Part shown: positions 33,766 through 42,330 of the stretch, one piece after another
How positions within the stretch are numbered: the first letter of the stretch is position 1
Layout: each line of letters opens with the position of its first letter
Origin: Actinoalloteichus hymeniacidonis
GTDB lineage: Bacteria > Actinomycetota > Actinomycetes > Mycobacteriales > Pseudonocardiaceae
Length of the DNA: 64,000 bases
Assembly (NCBI RefSeq): GCF_014203365.1
Contig: NZ_JACHIS010000001.1
Location: 4,154,001 to 4,218,000, forward strand
Reading direction: 5' to 3'
Program-made: the position numbers and the translations under genes
Notes under the pieces: model-generated
Told to the model about the DNA's origin: nothing
Databases searched by the model: none
The model's input: only the letters and a program-made list of their open reading frames with translations

Positions 33766-34590
33766 TCACCGGGCGGCGTCGAGGTCGGCGGCGATGTCGC
33801 GGTACAGCTGCTCGTCGAGTCGGATGCCCCACCGTGCCTCGGCCTCCGAGGCGAGATCACGACTCCACTGCCAGCTCTGCCGGGCGGCCGCCGCCAATGC
33901 GACCGGCTCCAGTGCGGCGGTGGTGGCGGCATAGCGGGCGACGTCGGCCTCGGGTAGGTCCGCCTCCAATGCCCGGCTGGGAGTCAGCCAGTGGGCGGTG
34001 GAGCCCCGTAGCAGCCTGCACAACTGGAGTTGGTGCGGCGCGACCATGGTGGTCAGCGCGGTATGCACGCGGGCGTACTCGCCCCGGGCCAACACCTGCG
34101 CGAGCATCAGCGTCCAGTTGGCCAGTTCGTCGACGAGTTGCCGCGCGGTGTCGGCAGGCGCGGGCGCGGCGAACTCGCTAAGGCTGCGCGCGGCGGGGAG
34201 CAGCCGACCACTGCGGTCCAGCAGCACGGCCCGCTCCGGTTCGGGAAGGTGCACCAGGCCACGCCAGGAGGTCACCTGTTCGACACAACCGGCGGCGGAG
34301 TCGAGATGGAACTCGCCGCGCATGAGGTCGTCGAACACCACGGCGAGAATCCCGAAGCCGTTGGTGTAGGCCAACGACAACGGCGCCAATCCGGTGAGGA
34401 ACTCGCGGCCGTCGAAGTCGCCGAGGTGCTCCTCGGCGACGAACAGATACGCCTCGATGTCGGAGTGGGCATCGGCCTCGCCGAGGGTCCAGGACCCGTA
34501 GAGCAGCACACCGTCCAGCCGGGGTTCGGCGTGTGCGATCGAGCGGAGCCGATCGATCCTGGCGTCGAGTGCCGGAGATGTCGAGGGCAT
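33766..34590 (-). CDS. Lnu(B/F)-type lincosamide nucleotidyltransferase-like protein
   Basis: A 274-residue nucleotidyltransferase. The catalytic pattern LLYGSWTLGEADAHSDIEAYLF (GS-x(n)-D-x-E) near residue 25-45 and the helical second domain follow the Lnu(F)/Lin(F) lincosamide adenylyltransferases point by point: MRGEFHLDS, LLDRSGRLLPA, VLARGEYARVHTAL, CRLLRGSTAHWLTPSRALE. These enzymes inactivate lincomycin and clindamycin by adding AMP. The ATG at 34590 has GGAGG upstream. Actual substrate here is untested and may be another hydroxylated compound. It is the first gene of a pair with pcp. Confidence 0.85.
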   Translation of the reverse strand: MPSTSPALDARIDRLRSIAHAEPRLDGVLLYGSWTLGEADAHSDIEAYLFVAEEHLGDFDGREFLTGLAPLSLAYTNGFGILAVVFDDLMRGEFHLDSAAGCVEQVTSWRGLVHLPEPERAVLLDRSGRLLPAARSLSEFAAPAPADTARQLVDELANWTLMLAQVLARGEYARVHTALTTMVAPHQLQLCRLLRGSTAHWLTPSRALEADLPEADVARYAATTAALEPVALAAAARQSWQWSRDLASEAEARWGIRLDEQLYRDIAADLDAAR

Positions 34591-34867
34591 CGTGGTGATC
34601 GTCCTCCGCGTGGGTGGGGCGTCCCTGATCGTCGAGCCGTGGCCCGGGACGAGAACCTGGGTCGGGCCGGAACCCGTCGGGGAGGGTACCGCCCGGTGGC
34701 ATCGCCGTTCGGCCTGCGGTTCGTGCCGGGGACTCGACCGAAGGCCGGTACGCACTACGGCCGTCGTACCAATCCGACTGGGCGAGGTTGACCGAACCGT
34801 GATCTTCCTGCCACGGTCTAGCTCGATCCACCCCCGGCCCCGACAAACCGAACTCGAGGTGCCCGTG

Positions 34868-36151
34868 ATGCGCGGTGTTCGATCAATGACAACGTTACCG
34901 GTGGCCGTCGCCGCCGCCGTGACTCTCACGGCGTCGGCCGGGATCGCGCACTCCGCCGCCCCTGCGGCCGAGTCGCCTTCCAGCGGAGTCGGCACCACGG
35001 TGACGAGCTCGATAGCGGATTCCCCCGCCCGGCCGAGCGCGCTGCTCTCCCCCTCGGCGTCCGCCGCCGATCAGGAGGCGGCCATCGCCGAGTTCTACAC
35101 GGACTGGAAGTCGGCGTTCGTGCGCAACGACTGTCAGGACGACTGGTACCACGTCTACTCACCCGACGCCTACGAACCGTATGTCGCCGAGGGGCAGGGC
35201 TACGGTCTGGTGATCACCGCCCAGATGGCCGACGTCGATCCCGAGGCGCAGCAGCTGTTCGACGGCATCCTGCAGTACGTGCTCGATCATCCGTCCGCGT
35301 TGGACCCCGACCTGATGGCGGGCGCCCAGGACCTGTCGTGCAACACGACGGGCGGCCAGGACTCCGCCACCGACGGCGACCTGGACATCGCCTACGGCCT
35401 GCTGCTGGCCGACGCCGTCTGGGGTAGCGAGGGCGTCCACGACTATCACGCGCTGGCGGTCCGGCGCATCGACGCGATCAAGCGCAGCGAGGTCCACCCG
35501 GACACCCGCCTGATGGAACTGGGCGACTGGGCGCACCCGGAGTGGACGCCCGAGCTCTATTGGGGCAGCAGGCCCTCCGACTGGATGCTCGGGCACTTCC
35601 GCGCGTTCCGCGAGGCCACCGGGGACAGCGACTGGGACACCATCCGGATCGCTCACCAGGACCTGATCGAGACGCTCCAGCAGGACTACGCGCCCGACAC
35701 GGGGCTGCTCCCGGACTTCGTGCAGGACACCGGGACCGACCCGAAGCCCGCCCAGGGACAGTTCCTGGAGAGCGATACCGACGGCTACTTCAGTTGGAAC
35801 GCCTGCCGGACTCCGTGGCGGATCGGAGTCGACGCGGTGGAATCCGGCGATCCCCGTTCGGTCGCCGCCGCCCAGCGGATGGACGAGTGGATCAAGCAGT
35901 CCACCGGCGGTGACCCGAACCAGATCGGCTCGGGCTACCGGCTGGACGGCACCCGGTACGCCACCGGCTCGGATGCGGCGTTCTTCGCTCCCTTCGCGGT
36001 GGCCGCGATGAGCAACCCGGAGAGCCAGCAGTGGTTGGACGCGCTGTGGGCGAAGATCGTGGCAACCGAGGTCGACCCCGACACCTACTACGCGGCCAGC
36101 ATCCAACTGCAGGTGATGCTGATCGTCAGCGGCACGGGCGTCACCCTGTAA
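34868..36151 (+). CDS. Secreted glycoside hydrolase family 8 enzyme
   Basis: A 427-residue exported hydrolase. Signal peptide 1-32 (TTLPVAVAAAVTLTASAGIAHSA), a Ser/Pro linker to about 65, then an (alpha/alpha)6 barrel of the GH8 kind. AEGQGYGLVITAQMAD carries the general acid Glu and DGDLDIAYGLLLADAVWG the conserved Asp of the family; FSWNACRTPWRIGVD is the third GH8 landmark. GH8 enzymes cut beta-1,4 glucans, chitosan or xylo-oligosaccharides; which one is not told by these motifs. It stands alone and its 3' end overlaps the sigma factor gene by 11 bp in the opposite strand. Confidence 0.9.
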   Translation: MRGVRSMTTLPVAVAAAVTLTASAGIAHSAAPAAESPSSGVGTTVTSSIADSPARPSALLSPSASAADQEAAIAEFYTDWKSAFVRNDCQDDWYHVYSPDAYEPYVAEGQGYGLVITAQMADVDPEAQQLFDGILQYVLDHPSALDPDLMAGAQDLSCNTTGGQDSATDGDLDIAYGLLLADAVWGSEGVHDYHALAVRRIDAIKRSEVHPDTRLMELGDWAHPEWTPELYWGSRPSDWMLGHFRAFREATGDSDWDTIRIAHQDLIETLQQDYAPDTGLLPDFVQDTGTDPKPAQGQFLESDTDGYFSWNACRTPWRIGVDAVESGDPRSVAAAQRMDEWIKQSTGGDPNQIGSGYRLDGTRYATGSDAAFFAPFAVAAMSNPESQQWLDALWAKIVATEVDPDTYYAASIQLQVMLIVSGTGVTL

Positions 36152-37496
36152 CCGGTCGCCTCGCCGCCGAGTCGAGGTCCATGGCCGACGGCTCGGCGGC
36201 GGCTCCGGTCCGCTGCATCCGATGCGCGGCGGCCTCGCAGGCGGCCGCGCGTTCCGCGAGCAGGGCGCGTTCCCGCGCGTTCTTGGTGAGCGTGGCGGCC
36301 CTGGCGAACTCGGTGGCCGCCTCGGAATCGCGGCCGAGTCGCCGAAGCAGATCGCCACGCAGGCTCGGCAGCAGGTGATGGGCCGCCAGGCTCGGTTCCC
36401 CGGTCAGCGTGTCGACCAGTTCCAGTCCCACCGCCGGTCCGAAGGCCATCGACAGCGCGACCGCCCGGTTGAGTTCCACCACCGGGGACGGCGTCTGCAG
36501 GGCGAGCGCTTGATACAGCGCGGCGATGCGGATCCAGTCGGTCTCCTCGGCGGTGCGGGCCCGCGCATGACACGCTGCGATCGCAGCCTGCATCGCATAC
36601 GGTCCGCGCGGGTGTGCGAGGGCCTCCGACCGTTCCAAGGCCGCGAGTCCCCGATTGATGAGCAGTCGATCCCACCGGGCTCGGTTCTGGTCGAGCAGCA
36701 ACACGGGATCACCGGTGGGCGAGGTGCGCGCCCGCATCCTCGACGCCTGGATCTCCATCAGGGCGACCAGACCATGGACCTCGGCGTCCTCGGGCAGCAG
36801 TCCGGCGAGCACCCTGCCGAGCCGCAACGCCTCCTCGCATAGGGCGGGCCGCATCCAGTCCTCGCCCGAGGTCGCCGCGTAACCCTCGTTGAAGATCAGG
36901 TAGATCACGCTGAGCACGGAGGCGATCCGGGCTGGTCGGTCCGCAGGGGCGGGTACCTCGAAGGGCACCCCGGCCTTGGTAAGCGTGCGTTTGGCCCGGA
37001 CGATCCGCTGGGCCACCGTCGACTCCGGGACCAGGAAACCTCTGGCGATCTCCTCGGTGGTCAGACCGCCGAGTAGCCGCAGGGTGAGGGCGACCCTGGC
37101 ATCGGTGGACAGCACCGGATGGCAGGAGACGAACACCAGGCGAAGCAGGTCGTCCTGGATGTCGTCGGAGTCGAGCTGCTCGCTCGCCGCATCCGGCGCG
37201 GTCCCGACCCCGTCCACGCCCTGATTGCGGCCCAACTCCACGAGGTTGGCCGCGAAGCGTTCCCTACGGCGGAGATGGTCGATGGCCCGACGTTTCGCGA
37301 TGGTCGTCAACCACGCTCCCGGATTCCGGGGAATCCCGGTCTCCGGCCACTGTTCCAAGGCCGCCACCAGGGCGTCCTGCGCGAACTCCTCGGCAAGGCC
37401 GACATCGTGGAGGAATCGGGCGAGGCCTGCGATGAGCCGCGCCGACTCGGTTCGCCACACCGCGTCGATCGCAGGGCGAGGGTCGGAAGCCGTCAT
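36141..37496 (-). CDS. ECF42-group RNA polymerase sigma factor with TPR-like C-terminal domain
   Basis: A 451-residue sigma-70 family protein. Region 2 (AEEFAQDALVAALEQWPETGIPRNPGAWLTTIAKRRAIDHLRRRER) and region 4 (LTLRLLGGLTTEEIARGFLVPESTVAQRIVRAKRTL) are clear. The remaining 250 residues (IYLIFNEGYAATSGEDWMRPALCEEALRLGRVLAGL and ELNRAVALSMAFGPAVGLELVD) are the helical DUF6596/TPR domain found only in ECF42 sigma factors, which have no anti-sigma factor and pair with DGPF proteins. The DGPF gene is 111 bp upstream on the same strand. Start at the ATG 37496, with a GTG at 37514 as alternative. Confidence 0.93.
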   Translation of the reverse strand: MTASDPRPAIDAVWRTESARLIAGLARFLHDVGLAEEFAQDALVAALEQWPETGIPRNPGAWLTTIAKRRAIDHLRRRERFAANLVELGRNQGVDGVGTAPDAASEQLDSDDIQDDLLRLVFVSCHPVLSTDARVALTLRLLGGLTTEEIARGFLVPESTVAQRIVRAKRTLTKAGVPFEVPAPADRPARIASVLSVIYLIFNEGYAATSGEDWMRPALCEEALRLGRVLAGLLPEDAEVHGLVALMEIQASRMRARTSPTGDPVLLLDQNRARWDRLLINRGLAALERSEALAHPRGPYAMQAAIAACHARARTAEETDWIRIAALYQALALQTPSPVVELNRAVALSMAFGPAVGLELVDTLTGEPSLAAHHLLPSLRGDLLRRLGRDSEAATEFARAATLTKNARERALLAERAAACEAAAHRMQRTGAAAEPSAMDLDSAARRPVTG

Positions 37497-37607
37497 GACC
37501 TCCGACCCAAGCACACGGCGTCGGCTATCGGGAGGGTTTCGCCCCCTCCGGCGCCCCCGGTTCGACGGCGAGGCCGAGTCCGAGGCCGTGAATCAGGGGG
37601 CGGCCGC

Positions 37608-38033
37608 TCACTTCTTCTCGGTCTTCGACCGCAGCGCCTCGGCCGACTCGCGCACCTCCGGGGTCGCGGCGTCGCCGAAGTCGTCCATCTCGAAGATCTG
37701 TCGGACCTCCAGTACCTGCTCGCCCTGTTCCGGGGCCGGGCAGCGCTTGGCCCACTCGATGGCCTCCGCCTTCGACTTCACCTGCAGGATCCAGAATCCG
37801 GCGACGAGCTCCTTGGCCTCCGCGAATGGGCCGTCGACCACCGTCGGGGCGGCGCCGTCGTTCCACTGGACCCTGGCGCCGTTCTGGCTGGCCTGGAGAC
37901 CCTCGCCTGCGAGCAGGACGCCCGCCGCGACCAGCTCCTCGTTGTAGCGGCCCATCGCGGTGAGCAGTTCCTCGCTCGGAAGCACGCCCGCCTCGGTGTC
38001 GGCATCGGACTTGACCAAGACCATGAATCGCAT
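37608..38033 (-). CDS. DGPF/YCII-domain protein, partner of ECF42 sigma factor
   Basis: A 141-residue soluble protein with the YCII fold (dimeric ferredoxin-like). MRFMVLVKSDADTEAG start and the name-giving VDGPFAEAKELVAGFWILQVKSKAEAIEWAKRCP are typical of DGPF proteins. A short C-terminal tail is acidic then basic. In many actinomycetes these genes lie beside ECF42 sigma factors and are their main targets. Here it is the first gene of the pair and a matching ECF42-type promoter lies about 75 bp upstream. Enzyme activity is unproven in the family. Confidence 0.92.
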   Translation of the reverse strand: MRFMVLVKSDADTEAGVLPSEELLTAMGRYNEELVAAGVLLAGEGLQASQNGARVQWNDGAAPTVVDGPFAEAKELVAGFWILQVKSKAEAIEWAKRCPAPEQGEQVLEVRQIFEMDDFGDAATPEVRESAEALRSKTEKK

Positions 38034-38109
38034 GGGGGCTCCCCTGTCACTCGGTTGGCGGCCCGGACACCCGTCGGTGACGGGATGGGTTCCCGGGCCC
38101 TACTAGTGC

Positions 38110-38144
38110 GTCGAACGGTCGACGGCCGGATCGACACGTCGACA
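38110..38144 (-). promoter_or_regulatory. ECF42-type promoter(s) upstream of the DGPF gene
   Basis: On the minus strand TGTCGA (38136-38131) and CGAC (38113-38110) are 17 bp apart. A second overlapping set, TGTCGA (38144-38139) and CGAC (38121-38118), has the same 17-bp spacing. TGTCGA at -35 with CGA(T/C)-like -10 is the motif reported for ECF42 targets. It lies 77-111 bp before the DGPF start at 38033. The rest of the 38034-38418 gap shows no gene. Confidence 0.6.
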
Positions 38145-38418
38145 GAACTTTCCGAGAAGATTTTTCCGCCGCTTCTCCGCGACCGCACCATTCGGCTCCA
38201 CCTACCGCGCCGACCAGTGCCTCCGCCCAGGTGAGCGCTCGATCCTCCGCGCACGGCGCCATCCTCGGGAGCGCTCCGAGGATCGCTGGGGGCGGTGGTG
38301 ATCGCGGCCGGAGGGGACGCCGGCCGATGGAGTACGGATCGCGGACGACCGTGGTCGCACGGCCTAGAATCGACCATGACCGAGTCACCTCCGATACACC
38401 GAGCGTTACATTAGGGCG

Positions 38419-38856
38419 GTGGTGGGATGGGAGTACGCGCTCTGGGGACTCTTCGGTGGCTTCGCCGTGGAGGGTCTCGAGTTCTCCGGCGCGATCCGAC
38501 GGACGGGCACCTGGCCGTGGCGGGTTCCCGACGAGCCGGGGCCGCTTCCCCTGTTGGTCTCGGTTCTGATCCGACTGGGTGTCGGTTCGGGGTTGGCCGC
38601 AGCTGCCGGTATCGCGGGTCAGGTCAGTGGGCCCTTCGGCGCGCTCGCGATCGGCGTGGCGGCCCCGCTGCTGGTGGAACAGCTCACCAGAGCGCTGCCC
38701 GCCGCCGACGCATCCCGTCCACCGCAGGCCCCGGAGGGCCCGCAGCGCCGGGACATCGCCTGGCGCGACACCGATGCGGAGCGGATCCGTTCCGTGGAGC
38801 AGGCACCCCGCCCCGCACCCGCCGTTTCACCGCACAGTGGAGGTGCCGATGAATGA
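38419..38856 (+). CDS. Small membrane protein of unknown function
   Basis: A 145-residue protein from GTG at 38419 (VVGWEYALWGLFGGFAVEGLEFSGAIRRTGTWPWR). Segments YALWGLFGGFAVEGL and two stretches in 45-92 (LLVSVLIRLGVGSGLAAAAGIAG, ALAIGVAAPLLVEQL) are hydrophobic, so two or three membrane passes are likely. The tail is polar and Pro-rich. The next small gene starts inside its last codons (8-bp overlap), so both are made together. Not recognised; similar small actinomycete membrane proteins have no known role. Confidence 0.7.
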   Translation: MVGWEYALWGLFGGFAVEGLEFSGAIRRTGTWPWRVPDEPGPLPLLVSVLIRLGVGSGLAAAAGIAGQVSGPFGALAIGVAAPLLVEQLTRALPAADASRPPQAPEGPQRRDIAWRDTDAERIRSVEQAPRPAPAVSPHSGGADE

Positions 38857-39133
38857 CGGCTTCCTGAGGAATCTGGTCCGCGCGCTGGCGAGGAACACAC
38901 CTGCCTTCACACCGCCGCGCCCCGTCTACGCCGATCGCAGGCCGGGGCTGCGGGCGGCGCTGGCCAGGGACGTCGCAGAACAGGCCGAACGCCACGCCCC
39001 GGATGACAGGCTCGATCGACGATCCGATGGTGACACGCACGCCGAATCGGCCGGTGGTCGACGTCGTGACTCCGCCGCCTCGATCAACCGTTCGCCGGAC
39101 GGCCGCCGACGACCGCTCACAGCCTCGGGCTGA
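38849..39133 (+). CDS. Small charged protein co-translated with the preceding membrane protein
   Basis: A 94-residue, Arg/Asp-rich soluble protein (MNDGFLRNLVRALARNTPAFTPPRPVYADRRPGLRAAL). GGAGG stands 6 bases before the ATG at 38849, inside the preceding gene, and the two overlap by 8 bp. No domain is recognised; the second half is low-complexity and likely disordered. Coupling suggests it acts with the membrane protein. Confidence 0.65.
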   Translation: MNDGFLRNLVRALARNTPAFTPPRPVYADRRPGLRAALARDVAEQAERHAPDDRLDRRSDGDTHAESAGGRRRDSAASINRSPDGRRRPLTASG

Positions 39134-39290
39134 GGTTCCGCCGCCTGCGCTAGGTGCTGGAGGCTCGTCGCACCGCCGCCACGGGCAGCGGTGCAGGCCG
39201 GTGGGAACCCTGCCGGCCTGCTCGCCGCGTGCCCCGAAACGGCTTCGGCGAGCGGCCTCGGTGACCGGTTCGGCCGAAGACGGCCGGCGA

Positions 39291-39302
39291 ATCCTATAGG
39301 AT
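39291..39302. promoter_or_regulatory. GntR-type palindrome upstream of the fuconate genes
   Basis: ATCCTATAGGAT, a perfect 12-bp palindrome without spacer, 74 bp before the GntR start at 39376. The 6+6 palindrome with central TATA resembles VanR/FadR-subfamily GntR sites, so autoregulation of the following operon is likely. Confidence 0.55.
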
Positions 39303-39375
39303 CCGGCGCCGCCGACCCCTAGGGTGCGAACCAGCGGCCGCGAACGGATCGGGCGCAGGCACCGGGGAGCACGGG

Positions 39376-40080
39376 ATGAACGCTGCACCGAGGGGTTCCG
39401 GGTCGACGACGGCCCGCGCCCCGAGTGCGCCCCGCCGGAGCGTGTTGGTCGACGAGGTCTACGAGACGATCAAGAATCTGATCATGGACCACGCCATCGC
39501 CCCGGGCGAGCGGCTGTCCATCGACGGTCTGGCCCGCAGACTCGAGGTCTCCCCCACCCCGGTCCGGGAGGCCCTGGCCCGGTTGGAGTCGACCGAGCTG
39601 GTGGTCAAGGAGCCGCTGCGGGGGTATCGCACCACCGCGTTGCTCACGCTGGAGCAGCTGGACGATCTCTATCGCTTCCGTCTGCTGCTGGAACCCTGGG
39701 CCGCCGCCGAGGCCGCCCGAGGCGCCACCGAGCCCGCGAAGGACCGATTGCGGGCGGAGCTGGATTCCTGCGCGCCGCCGGATTCGCAGCGCTACCAGGC
39801 CCTGGCCCTGCACGACACCCGCTTCCATCTCCTCATCGCGGAGCTCTCCGGGAGCGCGCAGATCCGTCGCGCCTTCGAGCAGACCCACTGTCATCTGCAT
39901 ATCTTCCGGCTCTACTACGACCAGCGGATCGCGACGATGGCGCTGGCCGAGCATCGGCGGGTCACCGAGGCCGTCGTCGCGGGCGATCCCGTGGCGGCGA
40001 AATTGGCGATGCGTGCGCATCTGGAGGCCTCCTACTACGAGCGGCTACGCCCGCTGTTCGACACCGGGAACCCGCCGTGA
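39376..40080 (+). CDS. GntR family regulator, FadR/VanR (FCD) subfamily
   Basis: A 234-residue regulator. The winged helix (VDEVYETIKNLIMDHAIAPGERLSIDGLARRLEVSPTPVREALARLESTELV) is of the GntR kind and the C-terminal FCD domain (YRFRLLLEPWAAAEAA, RFHLLIAELSGSAQIRRAF, HRRVTEAVVAGDPVAAKLAMRAHLE) has the Asp/His residues that hold a metal and an acid ligand. The FAA hydrolase and fuconate dehydratase genes follow on the same strand, so the ligand is probably a sugar acid of that pathway. Confidence 0.92.
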   Translation: MNAAPRGSGSTTARAPSAPRRSVLVDEVYETIKNLIMDHAIAPGERLSIDGLARRLEVSPTPVREALARLESTELVVKEPLRGYRTTALLTLEQLDDLYRFRLLLEPWAAAEAARGATEPAKDRLRAELDSCAPPDSQRYQALALHDTRFHLLIAELSGSAQIRRAFEQTHCHLHIFRLYYDQRIATMALAEHRRVTEAVVAGDPVAAKLAMRAHLEASYYERLRPLFDTGNPP

Positions 40081-40168
40081 GGTCGGGGCGCGGATGCCGC
40101 CGATGGGCGACACAGAATTCCGAACCATCCGAGACACCGCCTGTGACGGCGGTAGGAGAGGAGTACCC

Positions 40169-41035
40169 GTGCGGCTGCTGCGACTCGGTGCACCCGGGGC
40201 CGAACGTCCCGCCCTGCGAACGGACGACGGCGCGTTCTTCGATCTGAGCCCGATCACCGACGACATCGACGGCGCGTTCCTCGCCGCCGAGGGCATCGAC
40301 CGGGCCCGAACGGCGTTGGCCGCAGGCACGCTGCCCGCGCTGGATCCGACCGGGTTACGCATCGGCGCCCCGATCGCCCGGCCGATGGCCGTGCTGTGCA
40401 TCGGCCAGAACTATGCCGCGCACGCCCGGGAGTCCGGGGCGGAACCACCCGCCCAGCCCATCCTGTTCTTCAAGCACCCCAACACCATCGTCGGCCCGGA
40501 CGACGCGGTGCGGATTCCGCCGGGCAGTTCGCGCACCGACTGGGAGGTGGAGTTGGCCGTGGTGATCGGCAAGCGCGCCAGCCGACTCGCAGGCCCCGAG
40601 GATGCGGCGGCGCACATCGCCGGTTACACGGTCTCCAACGACATCTCCGAGCGCGAGTGGCAGCTGGAGCGCTCCGGCGGGCAGTGGTCGCTGGGCAAGT
40701 GCGGTCCCGGCTTCAATCCCCTGGGCCCCTGGTTGGTACCCGCCGAGGACATCGGCGATCCGCAGTCGCTGCGGCTGCGTTCCTGGGTCAACGGTGCGCC
40801 CCGGCAGGATTCCGCCACCTCGGACATGGTGTTCGACGTCGCGTTCCTGGTGTGGCACCTGAGCCGATTCCTCACGTTGGAACCCGGCGACGTGATCAAC
40901 ACCGGCACCCCGGAGGGTGTGGCGCTCTCCGGTCGTTTCCCCTATCTCGGTGCGGGCGATGTCGTGGAGTTGGAGATCGACGGCCTCGGCAGACAGCGAC
41001 AGGTGATGACCGGGCCGGAGGGCGAGGCCGCGTGA
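40169..41035 (+). CDS. Fumarylacetoacetate hydrolase-family protein, probable 2,4-diketo-3-deoxy-L-fuconate hydrolase
   Basis: A 288-residue FAH-fold enzyme. [60 protein letters not shown] and [13 protein letters not shown] are the family landmarks, with the metal ligands in the E-x-E and D positions. The GTG at 40169 has AGGAGAGGAG upstream. Overlap of GTGA with the L-fuconate dehydratase gene points to the non-phosphorylating L-fucose route, where this fold cleaves a diketo acid. Other FAH substrates cannot be excluded. Confidence 0.85.
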   Translation: MRLLRLGAPGAERPALRTDDGAFFDLSPITDDIDGAFLAAEGIDRARTALAAGTLPALDPTGLRIGAPIARPMAVLCIGQNYAAHARESGAEPPAQPILFFKHPNTIVGPDDAVRIPPGSSRTDWEVELAVVIGKRASRLAGPEDAAAHIAGYTVSNDISEREWQLERSGGQWSLGKCGPGFNPLGPWLVPAEDIGDPQSLRLRSWVNGAPRQDSATSDMVFDVAFLVWHLSRFLTLEPGDVINTGTPEGVALSGRFPYLGAGDVVELEIDGLGRQRQVMTGPEGEAA

Positions 41036-42330
41036 GCCGGATCGTCGCCCTGGAGGTGTCCGACGTCCGATTCCCGACCTCCCGGGAACTCGACGGCTCG
41101 GACGCCATGAATCCCGATCCCGACTACTCCGCCGCCTATCTGGTGCTGCGGACCGACGAGGGTCCCGACGGCCATGGTTTCGTGTTCACCATCGGTCGGG
41201 GCAACGACGTCCAGTGCGCGGCGATCGAGCTGCTCGCCCCGCACGTCGTCGGCCGCGATGTCGAGAAGTTGTGCGCCGACCTGGGCGGGCTGTCCCGGGA
41301 GCTGGTCTCGGACTCGCAGCTTCGCTGGCTCGGTCCCGAGAAGGGCGTCATGCATATGGCGGTGGGGGCCGTGGTCAACGCAGCGTGGGACCTGGCCGCC
41401 AAGCGCGCGGGGATGCCGGTGTGGCGACTGCTGGCGAGCCTGACTCCGGAGCAGATCGTCGAGTTGGTGGACTGGCGCTATCTGACCGACGCGCTCACCC
41501 CCGACGAGGCGCTGGAGATCCTGCGGGCCGCCGAACCCGGCCGATCCGAGCGGCTACAGCGACTCGAACGCGAGGGCTATCCCGGCTACACCACCTCGCC
41601 GGGGTGGCTCGGTTACGACGACGCCAAGTTGGCGAGGTTGGCGACCGAGGCGGTCGCCGAGGGTTTCGACCTGATCAAGTTGAAGGTCGGCGCCGCCCTC
41701 GACGACGACGTCCGCAGGCTCGGGGTGGCCAGGGCCGCGGTGGGTCCCGACGTGCGGATCGCCATCGACGCCAACCAGCGCTTCGACGTCGATACGGCCA
41801 TCCCCTGGCTGCGCAGACTGCGCGAGTTCAACCCGTGGTGGATCGAGGAGCCGACCTCCCCCGACGACGTCCTCGGCCATGCCGCGATCCGCAACGCGGT
41901 GGCGCCGATGCGGGTCGCCACCGGTGAACACGTCCAGAACCGGGTGATGTTCAAGCAGCTCCTGCAGGCCGGGGCGATCGACATCCTGCAGATCGACGCC
42001 ACCCGGGTCGGCGGGGTGAACGAGAACGTGGCGATCCTGTTGCTGGCGGCCAAGTTCGGGGTTCCGGTGTGCCCGCATGCCGGTGGAGTGGGCCTCTGCG
42101 AACTGGTCCAACACCTGGCGATGTTCGACTACGTGGCCGTGTCGGGAGCCCTCGACGGCCGGGCCATCGAGTACGTGGACCACCTGCATGAGCATTTCAG
42201 CACCCCGGTGCGGATCCGCGATGGCCGGTACCAGGTGCCGATCGATCCCGGATCCGGTGCGGAGATGCTCGCCGACTCCCGACAACGGTTCGCCTACCCC
42301 GCAGGCGAGGTGTGGCGCGGCGGGTCCTGA
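41032..42330 (+). CDS. L-fuconate dehydratase (enolase superfamily)
   Basis: A 432-residue enolase-superfamily enzyme that turns L-fuconate into 2-keto-3-deoxy-L-fuconate. It begins [37 protein letters not shown], very close to known L-fuconate dehydratases and human ENOSF1. LIKLKVGA holds the KxK bases; [21 protein letters not shown] and [10 protein letters not shown] supply the three metal ligands, and [11 protein letters not shown] the His. Start is a GTG overlapping the FAA hydrolase stop by 4 bp. The 3' end overlaps the acyltransferase gene on the other strand by 37 bp. Dehydrogenase and aldolase steps of the pathway are not in the window. Confidence 0.93.
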   Translation: MSRIVALEVSDVRFPTSRELDGSDAMNPDPDYSAAYLVLRTDEGPDGHGFVFTIGRGNDVQCAAIELLAPHVVGRDVEKLCADLGGLSRELVSDSQLRWLGPEKGVMHMAVGAVVNAAWDLAAKRAGMPVWRLLASLTPEQIVELVDWRYLTDALTPDEALEILRAAEPGRSERLQRLEREGYPGYTTSPGWLGYDDAKLARLATEAVAEGFDLIKLKVGAALDDDVRRLGVARAAVGPDVRIAIDANQRFDVDTAIPWLRRLREFNPWWIEEPTSPDDVLGHAAIRNAVAPMRVATGEHVQNRVMFKQLLQAGAIDILQIDATRVGGVNENVAILLLAAKFGVPVCPHAGGVGLCELVQHLAMFDYVAVSGALDGRAIEYVDHLHEHFSTPVRIRDGRYQVPIDPGSGAEMLADSRQRFAYPAGEVWRGGS

